Origin: Gemmatimonadaceae bacterium
GTDB taxonomy: Bacteria; Gemmatimonadota; Gemmatimonadetes; Gemmatimonadales; Gemmatimonadaceae
Length of the DNA: 42,575 bases
NCBI GenBank assembly: GCA_013361935.1
Contig: JABFXC010000133.1
Span: 1 to 42,575, forward strand
Direction: 5' to 3'
A model generated the notes under the pieces. It was not told the DNA's origin. It ran no database searches and saw only the letters and a program-made list of their open reading frames with translations. Of the stretch, positions 34,479 through 41,687 are shown piece by piece (position 1 is the first letter of the stretch; the number at the start of each line of letters is the position of its first letter). Both the position numbers and the translations under genes were made by a program.

Positions 34479-34976
34479 CTACTGGTCCAGGGAGAAGACG
34501 AAGGGCTGCTGGACGATCTGCCGCACCGGCTTCCCGTCGATCGTCGCCGGCCGGTAGCGAAGGGTGGAGAGCGCCGCGCGTACCGCCTCCACGAACACGG
34601 GATTCGTCGACTCGACCGCGTGGAAGCTGTCGACGTCCACCAGCCCCGCCGTGTCGACGACGAACTCGGCGAGCACGCGCCCCTCGACCCGCGCCTGCGC
34701 CAGCGCCGCCGGATAGCCCGGCGCGCCGCTTCCCGGAGCGGGCTCGGCGAGCGTCTGCACCTGGGCTTCGGTGTAGGCCGCCGGCGCGATCTGTCCCGCG
34801 CTGGTGGTCGTGGTGGCGGTCGTGGTGGTGGTCGTCGCGGTCGTCGTCGCGGTCGCCGGTCGAGCGCGATGCGCTGGCTGCGCCTCGGCGCGCGACGCTC
34901 CGACGAACGCGAGCAGCGCGATCAGGATTCCGATCGCGCTGCTCGATAGTCGCTTCTTCCGCCGGGGCGCTCCCAT
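34479..34976 (-). CDS. Secreted TonB C-terminal domain protein
   Basis: I choose the ATG at 34976 (GAGG 5 nt upstream) over an in-frame TTG at 34994; the product has 165 residues. A hydrophobic N-terminal segment (SSSAIGILIALLAFVGAS, signal or anchor) is followed by a Thr/Ala linker (ATTTATTTTTTATTTTS type, from a run of GTC/GTG trinucleotides on the plus strand at about 34800-34857). Residues about 90-165 form a TonB C-terminal domain (YPAALAQARVEGRVLAEFVV, VEAVRAALSTLRYRPATIDG). Stand-alone TonB_C proteins link energised inner membrane to outer-membrane transporters, or serve as periplasmic adaptors. It is last in the operon after the multicopper oxidase and regulator. Confidence 0.78.
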   Translation of the reverse strand: MGAPRRKKRLSSSAIGILIALLAFVGASRAEAQPAHRARPATATTTATTTTTTATTTTSAGQIAPAAYTEAQVQTLAEPAPGSGAPGYPAALAQARVEGRVLAEFVVDTAGLVDVDSFHAVESTNPVFVEAVRAALSTLRYRPATIDGKPVRQIVQQPFVFSLDQ

Positions 34977-35007
34977 CGCCTCGGGCGTCGGCAATTCCCG
35001 CGCCCTT

Positions 35008-35685
35008 CTACCGGCCGGCGGTCTTCTCCGCGGCGAGAATCCCCACGCGCAGCGCGAACTGCACGTAGTCCGGCCGGTGCATCAACCCGAGCTTCTCGTT
35101 CACCCGCTGCTTGTACGTATCCACCGTCTTCGGGCTGATGTGCAGCTTCTCCCCGATCTCCGGAGCCGTGTATCCCTCCGCCGTCAGGCGCAGCACGTCG
35201 CGCTCGCGCTCCGTGAGCTTCTCGTAGCGCGCCCGATCGTCCGCCGCCTCCTCCTTCTTCTTGAGCTCGCGCGCGAGCACCCGCGCGGCCGAGGGGCGCA
35301 CGTAGAGGTCGCCGCGCGCCACCGCGCGCACCGCGTCCACGAGATCGCGATCCGCCGTGCTCTTCACCAGGTAGCCCGACGCGCCAGCCTCGAGCAGGGG
35401 GACGAGATATTCGTCCTCGGGATGCATCGTCAGCACGAGCACGCGCGGCGGGCTCGCCGTCGCCGCGAGCGCCTTCGTCGCGGCGATCCCGTCCATTTCG
35501 GCCATCGTCAGATCCATCACCACGACGTGCGGACGGAACCGCTCCGCGAGGGCGATGGCGTCCCTGCCGTTCGACGCCTCGCCGACGACCGCGATGTCGC
35601 GGGCCGAGCCGAGGATCGCCTTGAGGCCGGCCCGGACGATCGCGTGGTCGTCTGCGAGCACTACGCGGATCTGATCGTCGCCCAT
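35008..35685 (-). CDS. NarL/FixJ-type response regulator
   Basis: The 225-residue protein has a receiver domain with acidic pocket (ADDH at 11-14), phosphoacceptor Asp58 (VVMDLTMAEMDG) and conserved Lys (YLVKS). A LuxR-type helix-turn-helix lies at about 160-222 (LTERERDVLRLTAEGYTAPE, KLHISPKTVDTYKQRVNEKL). It should bind DNA when phosphorylated. A Shine-Dalgarno (AGGGAGA) overlaps the stop codon region of the multicopper oxidase gene 6 bp upstream, so it is in that operon. The histidine kinase ending 0.5 kb away on the other strand is of the HisKA type rather than the HisKA_3 type usual for NarL-like regulators, so the pairing is only possible. Confidence 0.95.
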   Translation of the reverse strand: MGDDQIRVVLADDHAIVRAGLKAILGSARDIAVVGEASNGRDAIALAERFRPHVVVMDLTMAEMDGIAATKALAATASPPRVLVLTMHPEDEYLVPLLEAGASGYLVKSTADRDLVDAVRAVARGDLYVRPSAARVLARELKKKEEAADDRARYEKLTERERDVLRLTAEGYTAPEIGEKLHISPKTVDTYKQRVNEKLGLMHRPDYVQFALRVGILAAEKTAGR

Positions 35686-35691
35686 GTCTCC

Positions 35692-36813
35692 CTACTTGTT
35701 CACGATGAGTGCCGTCACCATTCCGAACATGCCATGGTCCGACTCGGCATGGGGAAGAATGTGGCAGTGGAACGCCCACACACCAGGGTTGTTGCAGTTC
35801 ACGATCACGTCCCACCGCTCGCCCGGCGCGATGTTCAGCGTGTCGCACTTCCACGGCGCGGGCTGCGGCCAGCCGTCCTTGTCGATCACCGTCATGTGCA
35901 TCCCGTGCAGGTGCATCGGGTGGATCATCATCCCCTCGTTCATGAAGCGGATGCGCACCTTCTGCCCGAGCTTCGCGACGAGCGGCTCCGTCGCCGGGAA
36001 TCCCTTGCCGTTCAGCGTATAGCCGTGCATCCCGTCGTTGAGGATCATCACGTAGTCGACGTCCACCTTCTCCACGGGTCGCTTCGCCTTCGGCTCGATG
36101 ATGAACGCGCCGAGGAGGCCGAGTCCCACCTGCTTCGCCGAGTTGTGGTGCGAATGGTACATGTGCGAGCCCGGGTTCGGCGCGGTGAACTCGTAGGTGT
36201 ACGTCTGCCCCGGCTTGATCGGCGGCTGCGTGATGTACGGCACGCCGTCCTGGTCGTTAGGCAGCTCGACGCCATGGAAGTGCACCGCGGTCGACTCGGG
36301 AAGCTCGTTCTTCACGATCATGCGCACCCGGTCCCCCTCGCGCACGCGAATCTGCGGACCCGGCACCTGATCGTTGTACGCCCACGCCTCGACCATCTTC
36401 CCCGGCTCGGTCTCCCACTGAATTTTCCGGGCCGTGATCTCGTAGACCTTCACCCCGCTCACGATCTTCGGCTGCATGAGCTGGTTCCCCTTCCCCGCGG
36501 TCTTCGCCGGGAAGGCCTTGATTCCCTTCTCGTGCATCGCGTCCATCTGATCCGCGGCGGTCGCGGTCACCGCGCCCGCGGCGGGCGTCGGCATCGTCCC
36601 TCCGTGCTCGGTCGGGATCTGGCTCTTCGGCGACGCGGGGCTCGTCGTCACGGATTGCGCGGGCTGCGCATGGTCCTCGTCCTTGCACGCGGCGAGGAGG
36701 GTCGATGCGACGGGGGCGGCGATCGCCGTCAGCGCCGCGCGGCGGAGGAACTCTCGCCGCGAGCCGGGAAGAGCCTCGGTCGCGGGACTCGAGCTCACTT
36801 TCGTATCGGTCAT
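35692..36813 (-). CDS. Tat-exported multicopper oxidase, two-domain laccase-like
   Basis: The start at 36813 gives 373 residues with a twin-arginine signal (SRREFLRRAAL, Arg19-Arg20) that ends in a lipobox (LLAAC, Cys43), so it may be a Tat lipoprotein. After a linker to about residue 105, two cupredoxin domains carry all four His clusters: HFH (178-180), HSHH (220-223), HPMHLH (298-303), HCHILPH (349-355), with Met362 as probable axial type-1 ligand. The type-1 site is only in domain 2, as in small two-domain laccases. It oxidises phenols, metals such as Cu(I) or Mn(II), or other reductants with oxygen. The first gene of a minus-strand operon with the regulator and TonB-domain protein. Confidence 0.93.
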   Translation of the reverse strand: MTDTKVSSSPATEALPGSRREFLRRAALTAIAAPVASTLLAACKDEDHAQPAQSVTTSPASPKSQIPTEHGGTMPTPAAGAVTATAADQMDAMHEKGIKAFPAKTAGKGNQLMQPKIVSGVKVYEITARKIQWETEPGKMVEAWAYNDQVPGPQIRVREGDRVRMIVKNELPESTAVHFHGVELPNDQDGVPYITQPPIKPGQTYTYEFTAPNPGSHMYHSHHNSAKQVGLGLLGAFIIEPKAKRPVEKVDVDYVMILNDGMHGYTLNGKGFPATEPLVAKLGQKVRIRFMNEGMMIHPMHLHGMHMTVIDKDGWPQPAPWKCDTLNIAPGERWDVIVNCNNPGVWAFHCHILPHAESDHGMFGMVTALIVNK

Positions 36814-36921
36814 GAAATTCGTGTGGCTGAGGTCGGGGCGTCGTGCGCCGGGAGATGCACTGAGAATCGCCCGGGGAACTCCTGACCTGCGTCGGGGGGC
36901 GCCGGATATTTCCCGCTCTCG

Positions 36922-36950
36922 CCCTGACGGGACTGTCAGGGTTTCCCTGA
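36922..36950. promoter_or_regulatory. Overlapping CCCTGA inverted repeats in the divergent promoter region
   Basis: CCCTGAC (36922-36928) pairs with GTCAGGG (36935-36941); the latter's TCAGGG also pairs with CCCTGA at 36945-36950 across a TTT spacer. So one half-site can be shared by two palindromes. A further CCTGAC lies about 40 bp upstream, near 36884. The site lies between the multicopper oxidase and the first ZU5-like lipoprotein gene, transcribed away from each other, so it could control either. The factor is unknown. A hairpin in RNA is also possible. Confidence 0.45.
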
Positions 36951-36963
36951 AGGGGCCGCGAAT

Positions 36964-36981
36964 TCCGGTACGCAAGATGCT
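36964..36981. promoter_or_regulatory. Promoter-like intergenic motif, second copy of the 2377 motif
   Basis: TCCGGTACGCAAGATGCT matches 2377-2394 at 17 of 18 positions. It lies 50 bp before the plus-strand lipoprotein ATG and 150 bp before the minus-strand multicopper oxidase ATG. A looser version is at 23519-23533. All lie in intergenic DNA, which suggests a promoter or operator rather than coding sequence. Its orientation and factor are not known. Confidence 0.35.
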
Positions 36982-37030
36982 TCCCGATTGACGTTCCCCA
37001 TCGACCCAACCGACTCGACGCAGGACCCTG

Positions 37031-37642
37031 ATGAACGCTTTCCGCCGCACCCACTTCGCTCTCCGCGCCGCCGTCCTCGGAATCCTCGCGCTCGCGAGCT
37101 TCTCCTGCGCGGACCCGGTCGCCCCGACTCCGCGCACCGCGGCGCCCTCCGCACTCCTCGGGCTCCCGCTCGGCGGGGGCGACGGCCTCATCACCGTCGT
37201 CGACACGACGGTCAACGTCCTCCAGCGTGGCATCCCGCTCCTCGCGGACATCTCCTCGAGCGCGACGATCGGGCCGGACGGCGGCACCATCACGATCCCC
37301 GCGGCCGGCGTCCGAGTCGACGTCCCCAAGAACGCGGTCATGGTGCCCACGACCATCACGGTCACCGCGATCGCCGGGACGAACGTCGCCTACGAGTTCG
37401 AGCCCGCCGGGACGGTCTTCAACAAGCGGCTCATCGTCAGCCAGGATCTCAGCCTCACCACCATCCTCCCCACCATCACGGGGACGAGCTTCACCGGTGC
37501 ATACTTCCGGAGCCGCGACGAGCTCACGTCCACGGGAAGCGCGCTCGTCCACGAGCTCGAGCCGACCACGGTCGACCTCACCTCGCTGATGGTCCGCTTC
37601 ACGGTCGGACACTTCTCCGGCTACATCGTCGCGGTCGACTGA
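37031..37642 (+). CDS. ZU5-like surface lipoprotein A
   Basis: The 203-residue protein has a lipoprotein signal (LGILALASFSC, Cys about 26) and a Pro/Ala linker. The rest is a beta-rich domain with ZU5-like features: GPDGGTITIPAAGVRVDVPKNAV, TTITVTAIAGTNVAYEFEPAG, and a closing MVRFTVGHFSGYIVAVD. The gene shares this pattern with the lipoprotein at 38867 (VAYEF.P.GT.F, MVRF.V.HFSGY.VAVD), so they are paralogues. It is followed after 29 bp by a TPR gene, an arrangement also found in the second copy. A ligand-binding or sensing role at the surface is inferred from this pairing only. Confidence 0.7.
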   Translation: MNAFRRTHFALRAAVLGILALASFSCADPVAPTPRTAAPSALLGLPLGGGDGLITVVDTTVNVLQRGIPLLADISSSATIGPDGGTITIPAAGVRVDVPKNAVMVPTTITVTAIAGTNVAYEFEPAGTVFNKRLIVSQDLSLTTILPTITGTSFTGAYFRSRDELTSTGSALVHELEPTTVDLTSLMVRFTVGHFSGYIVAVD

Positions 37643-37671
37643 CCACGACCCCCCCAGCGTCTGGTGATGCG

Positions 37672-38703
37672 ATGGCGGATAGCGTGGGGGAACGCGAGCA
37701 GCATGCGCTGATTCACGCCGGGCTGGCGCGTTCCGCCGAGCGCGAGGGACGCGCCGCCGATGCGCTCGCTTCATATGACGCGGCCCTGCACGAGCTCGCG
37801 GACTCCGACGAGCGCGAGCTCGTCGCCACGATCATGCGCCGCAAGGGGAACGTGCATCTGCACCGCGGGGAGACCGCGGAAGCCGAGCGCCTCTATCGCG
37901 AGAGTCTTCGACTCTGCGAGTCGTCCGCGTGCATCTCGGGCATCGCCAGCGCCTACAACTGTCTCGCCAGCGTCGCCCAGCGCCATGGCGATCTGGCGGA
38001 GGCGGAGCACCTCTATCGCCGGGCCGCGCAGGCGGCCGACGCCGCCGGAGAGACCCGACTGACGGGGATGGTCCAGCAGAATCTCGCGATCCTCGCCAGC
38101 ATGCGCGGCGACTGGGACGCGGCCCGCTGCGCGTACGAGCAGAGCCTCGCCGCGTTCGACGCGATCGGCGACGAGGAAGCGTCGTCGTGGGTGATCAGCA
38201 ACCTCGGTCGCCTGCACGCCGACCGCGGCGATCTCCGCCAGGCCGAGGAATGCTTCGAGCGGGCCCGCACCATCGCCAGCGCGCGCGGTGACACCCTCAT
38301 CGAGGGAGTGGCGGAGCAGAATCGCGCCGAGCTGCTGATCGCCGCCGGCCGCTTCGACGAGGCCGCCGAAGCCTGCGCCCGGGCGCTCAGCCTCGCCTCC
38401 AGGCGCGGCGATCGGCTCCGCCGCGCCGAGACGCTCAAGCTCCGCGCGCGCATCGAGCGCGAGCGACGCGACTACGACGCCGCGATCGCGACCATCGCCG
38501 AAGCCTGCGAGCTCGCCGCCGCCGTCGAGGACAAGATCCTCGAGGCGGAGCTCCTCTGCGAGGCAGGCACCCTCTGGCAGTTGCGCGGGGAGCGCAGCGT
38601 CGCCGGCGCGGTGTGGAGCGAAGCGCTGGCCACCTTCACGAAGGCCGGCGCGCGCCACGCCGCCTCCGAGACCGAAGCCCGCATCACCGGCAACGACGCC
38701 TAG
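37672..38703 (+). CDS. TPR protein A (first of three paralogues)
   Basis: The 343-residue protein has no signal peptide and is made almost entirely of about eight tetratricopeptide-like helical pairs of about 40 residues (KGNVHLHRGETAEAERLYRE, NCLASVAQRHGDLAEAEHLY, NLAILASMRGDWDAARCAYE, NLGRLHADRGDLRQAEECFE, NRAELLIAAGRFDEAAEACA). The stretch GMVQQN.AILAS.RGDWDAA and ETLKLRA are nearly identical in the TPR gene at 39511 and recognisable in that at 41684. It is probably a cytoplasmic protein-binding scaffold or regulator. The start ATG at 37672 gives the full first repeat; GTGATG precedes it without a strong Shine-Dalgarno. Confidence 0.85.
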   Translation: MADSVGEREQHALIHAGLARSAEREGRAADALASYDAALHELADSDERELVATIMRRKGNVHLHRGETAEAERLYRESLRLCESSACISGIASAYNCLASVAQRHGDLAEAEHLYRRAAQAADAAGETRLTGMVQQNLAILASMRGDWDAARCAYEQSLAAFDAIGDEEASSWVISNLGRLHADRGDLRQAEECFERARTIASARGDTLIEGVAEQNRAELLIAAGRFDEAAEACARALSLASRRGDRLRRAETLKLRARIERERRDYDAAIATIAEACELAAAVEDKILEAELLCEAGTLWQLRGERSVAGAVWSEALATFTKAGARHAASETEARITGNDA

Positions 38704-38712
38704 CGTTCATCC

Positions 38713-38753
38713 TGGAAAGGATCTTTCCACGGGCCTTGGAACATTTCGTTCCA
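38713..38753. promoter_or_regulatory. Two 17-bp inverted repeats upstream of lipoprotein B
   Basis: TGGAAAGGATCTTTCCA (38713-38729, 7-bp arms) and TGGAACATTTCGTTCCA (38737-38753, 6-bp arms) have the same length and shared TGGAA/TTCCA ends. Their centres are 24 bp apart, a little over two helical turns. They lie about 115-150 bp before the lipoprotein B ATG (38867). Most likely tandem operators for a dimeric regulator; a start of transcription could lie near CTAAGTTCC at 38792-38800. The rest of 38704-38866 shows no gene. Confidence 0.5.
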
Positions 38754-38866
38754 GAATCCGCCGATCCGCGCACGGCCGACTCGGCTAAGTTCCGTAGCGG
38801 CAATCAGTTGGGCCGGCGGTATGAAGGCTGCCTCATCCATTGGCAACCCCCTCACCGGACCCAGTG

Positions 38867-39505
38867 ATGAAGCGCCAGCTCCTCGACCGCATCTCCGTCG
38901 CCGCCTTCGGCGTCCTCTTTGCCCTCGCCGGCTGCTCCGATGCCACCGCGCCCGCGCCCGCCGCTCCGGCGGCGGACGCCCAGCGCCCCGAGGCGCTTCT
39001 CGGCATCCTCGACCCGATCGTCAACACGCTCCTGGGCACGAGCGACACCGTCCTCGTCCTCCAGCGCAACGCCCCGCTCGACCGTGACATCACGGTGAGC
39101 AAGGTGGTCGGGAGCGGGGGCGGAAGCCTCTCGATCCCCGATGCCGGGCTGACGGTCGCGATCCCCTCCGGCGCGCTCTCCTATCCGACCACCGTCACCG
39201 TGACGGCGCTGAAGGGCAACCGCGTCGCCTACGAGTTCGGCCCGCACGGGACGAAGTTCGCCAAGCCGGTGGCGATGACGCAGGATCTGCGGAAGACGGT
39301 GATCACGCCGGAGATGCTCCCCTACGTCAGCTTCAAGGCGGGCTACTTCTCCTCGCTCACCGACCTGGTCTTCGGCCTTCTCCGCTCCATCGTCGACGAA
39401 CTGCTCCCCGCCACCGCGGACGCGAGCAGCATGGTGGTCCGCTTCAACGTGAGCCACTTCTCGGGCTACCTGGTCGCCGTCGACTACAGCGACAGCGTCC
39501 GCTGA
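38867..39505 (+). CDS. ZU5-like surface lipoprotein B (paralogue of A)
   Basis: The ATG at 38867 opens a lipoprotein signal (VLFALAGC, Cys about 22); an earlier in-frame ATG at 38840 would spoil it. The 212-residue product continues with an Ala/Pro linker and a beta domain: GSGGGSLSIPDAGLTVAIPSGA, VTALKGNRVAYEFGPHGTKF and the ending MVVRFNVSHFSGYLVAVDY. It aligns with the lipoprotein at 37031 along the whole beta domain. It differs in having a longer loop before the last strand (about 150-185). A TPR gene follows after 5 bp. Its upstream region, unlike that of lipoprotein A, contains the two 17-bp inverted repeats. Confidence 0.7.
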   Translation: MKRQLLDRISVAAFGVLFALAGCSDATAPAPAAPAADAQRPEALLGILDPIVNTLLGTSDTVLVLQRNAPLDRDITVSKVVGSGGGSLSIPDAGLTVAIPSGALSYPTTVTVTALKGNRVAYEFGPHGTKFAKPVAMTQDLRKTVITPEMLPYVSFKAGYFSSLTDLVFGLLRSIVDELLPATADASSMVVRFNVSHFSGYLVAVDYSDSVR

Positions 39506-39510
39506 CACCG

Positions 39511-40488
39511 ATGCGCGAAGCGCGCGACGACGCGCGTTCCCTCGCCGAGCGTGGTGATCCTCTCGCCGCGCTCGGCGACTCGCGCGACGTGAGGCTCCTC
39601 GTCAGCACCCTCCGGCGGCGCGGGAACGAGCACCTTCACCGGGGCGAGACGGCGCAGGCGTCCGAGCTGTACGAGCTCACTCACAGCATATCTCGTACGA
39701 TCTGCTACGTTGGTGGCGTCGCACAGGCGCTCAACTGTCTCGCTAGCGTTGCCCAGCGCCGCGGTCAGCTAGACGAGGCGGAGCGGCTTTTTCAGGAGGC
39801 GGCCATCCTCGCCGAACAGGCGGGAGAGCGCCGGCTCACCGGGATGGTGCAGCAGAACATCGGGATCCTGGCGAGCATCCGCGGCGACTGGGACGCGGCG
39901 CTCGCCTCCTATCGTCTGAGCCTGAGCGCCTTCGACACGGAGGGCGACGCCGAGGCCGCGTCGTGGGTGCTCAACAACCTCGGGAAGCTCCACGGCGAGC
40001 GGGGTGAGACCGCGCTCGCCGAGCAGTGCTTCACCCGGGCGATCGCCATCGCACAGGGGCGCGGCGATCTGCTGGTTCAGAGCGTCGTCGAGCAGAACCG
40101 CGCGGAGCTCCTGCTCCTGCAGCGCGATCTCGAGGGGGCGGAGTCGTCGTGCGCTCGCGCGCTGGAGCTGGCGTCGAGACGCGGCGACCGGCTGCGCGTC
40201 GCGGAGACGCTGAAGCTCCGGGCAAAGCTGGAGCGGGAGCGCGGGGCGTATGACGCCGCGATCCGCACGCTGGAGGAGGCACGTCGCGCGAACGACCCCA
40301 CCGAGGACGCGCTGCTCGCCGCCGAGCTCCTCTGCGAGATGGGCGAGGTCTGGCGCCGGCGCGGCGAGCGCGTGATGGCGGGCGCGATGTGGCGCGAGGC
40401 GATGACGGCGTTCGAGCGGGCGGGCGCCTACCCCGCGGCAGCCGACGCGAGCCTGAAGATTCGCGCCGTCGCCGGGGGCGGATTGTGA
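39511..40488 (+). CDS. TPR protein B (second paralogue)
   Basis: This 325-residue TPR protein is a close paralogue of that at 37672: [100 protein letters not shown] and ETLKLRAKLERERGAYDAA. It lacks about 17 residues at the N-terminus relative to that protein. No signal peptide, so cytoplasmic. It sits 5 bp after the lipoprotein B stop and is therefore probably cotranslated with it. Its TGA stop codon lies inside a 14-bp palindrome that resembles a CRP/FNR box. Confidence 0.85.
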   Translation: MREARDDARSLAERGDPLAALGDSRDVRLLVSTLRRRGNEHLHRGETAQASELYELTHSISRTICYVGGVAQALNCLASVAQRRGQLDEAERLFQEAAILAEQAGERRLTGMVQQNIGILASIRGDWDAALASYRLSLSAFDTEGDAEAASWVLNNLGKLHGERGETALAEQCFTRAIAIAQGRGDLLVQSVVEQNRAELLLLQRDLEGAESSCARALELASRRGDRLRVAETLKLRAKLERERGAYDAAIRTLEEARRANDPTEDALLAAELLCEMGEVWRRRGERVMAGAMWREAMTAFERAGAYPAAADASLKIRAVAGGGL

Positions 40489-40527
40489 CCGCGGTCACTT
40501 TGGAAATACGGCAGAGCACGCCATACT
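40484..40527 (+). promoter_or_regulatory. CRP/FNR-like box and candidate promoter before the sigma-54 activator gene
   Basis: TGTGACCGCGGTCACT (40484-40499) has TGTGA and TCACT around a 6-bp spacer, 9 of 10 to the CRP consensus half-sites, and its core GTGACCGCGGTCAC is a perfect palindrome. TTGGAA (40500-40505) and CATACT (40522-40527), spaced 16 bp, could be a sigma-70-type -35 and -10. The box centre would then fall at about -42 from the predicted start near 40534, the place used by CRP-type activators in class II promoters. All of this is by eye. Confidence 0.45.
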
Positions 40528-40628
40528 GAGGGCCCTCCGGTCACATCCGACCGGGGCCGACCGCTGGCGAGGGAGCCGCGGACGCAGCCGGCCCGGATGC
40601 CGGACCATCGAAGCAGAGGCGTCTCGAG

Positions 40629-41683
<1,055 letters not shown>

Positions 41684-41687
<4 letters not shown>

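Larger units (their letters stand above)
989..36262. repeat. Dispersed octamer CGTTAGGC (16 exact copies, either strand)
   Basis: Exact copies reading CGTTAGGC on the plus strand start at 7404, 15103, 16587, 18223, 19740, 24726, 26514, 30290, 31122, 34467 and 36255. Copies reading on the minus strand (GCCTAACG on plus) start at 989, 6409, 8299, 21093 and 21943. A near copy (GGTTAGGC) is at 33053. Eleven of the copies are read as Leu-Gly codons (TTA-GGC), two supply a TAG stop codon (30293, 34470), three are read in other frames. None occurs after 36262 or in 8307-15102. What recognises it is unknown. Confidence 0.85.

Noticed and set aside
33237..35685. The GAF kinase and NarL-type regulator as a certain cognate pair
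   Set aside because: They are convergent, in different operons, and the kinase has a HisKA helix rather than the HisKA_3 type usual for NarL partners.
34804..36885. Long plus-strand open frame over the multicopper oxidase and regulator genes
   Set aside because: Same antisense artefact: His/Arg/Val-rich, no domain, while the minus strand encodes intact copper and receiver motifs.
36901..40628. Sigma-54 (-24/-12) promoters before the lipoprotein or activator genes
   Set aside because: TGGAAA and TTTC in the 38713 palindrome lie near the right distance but lack the GC of the -12 element; no convincing TGGCAC-N5-TTGCA was found.
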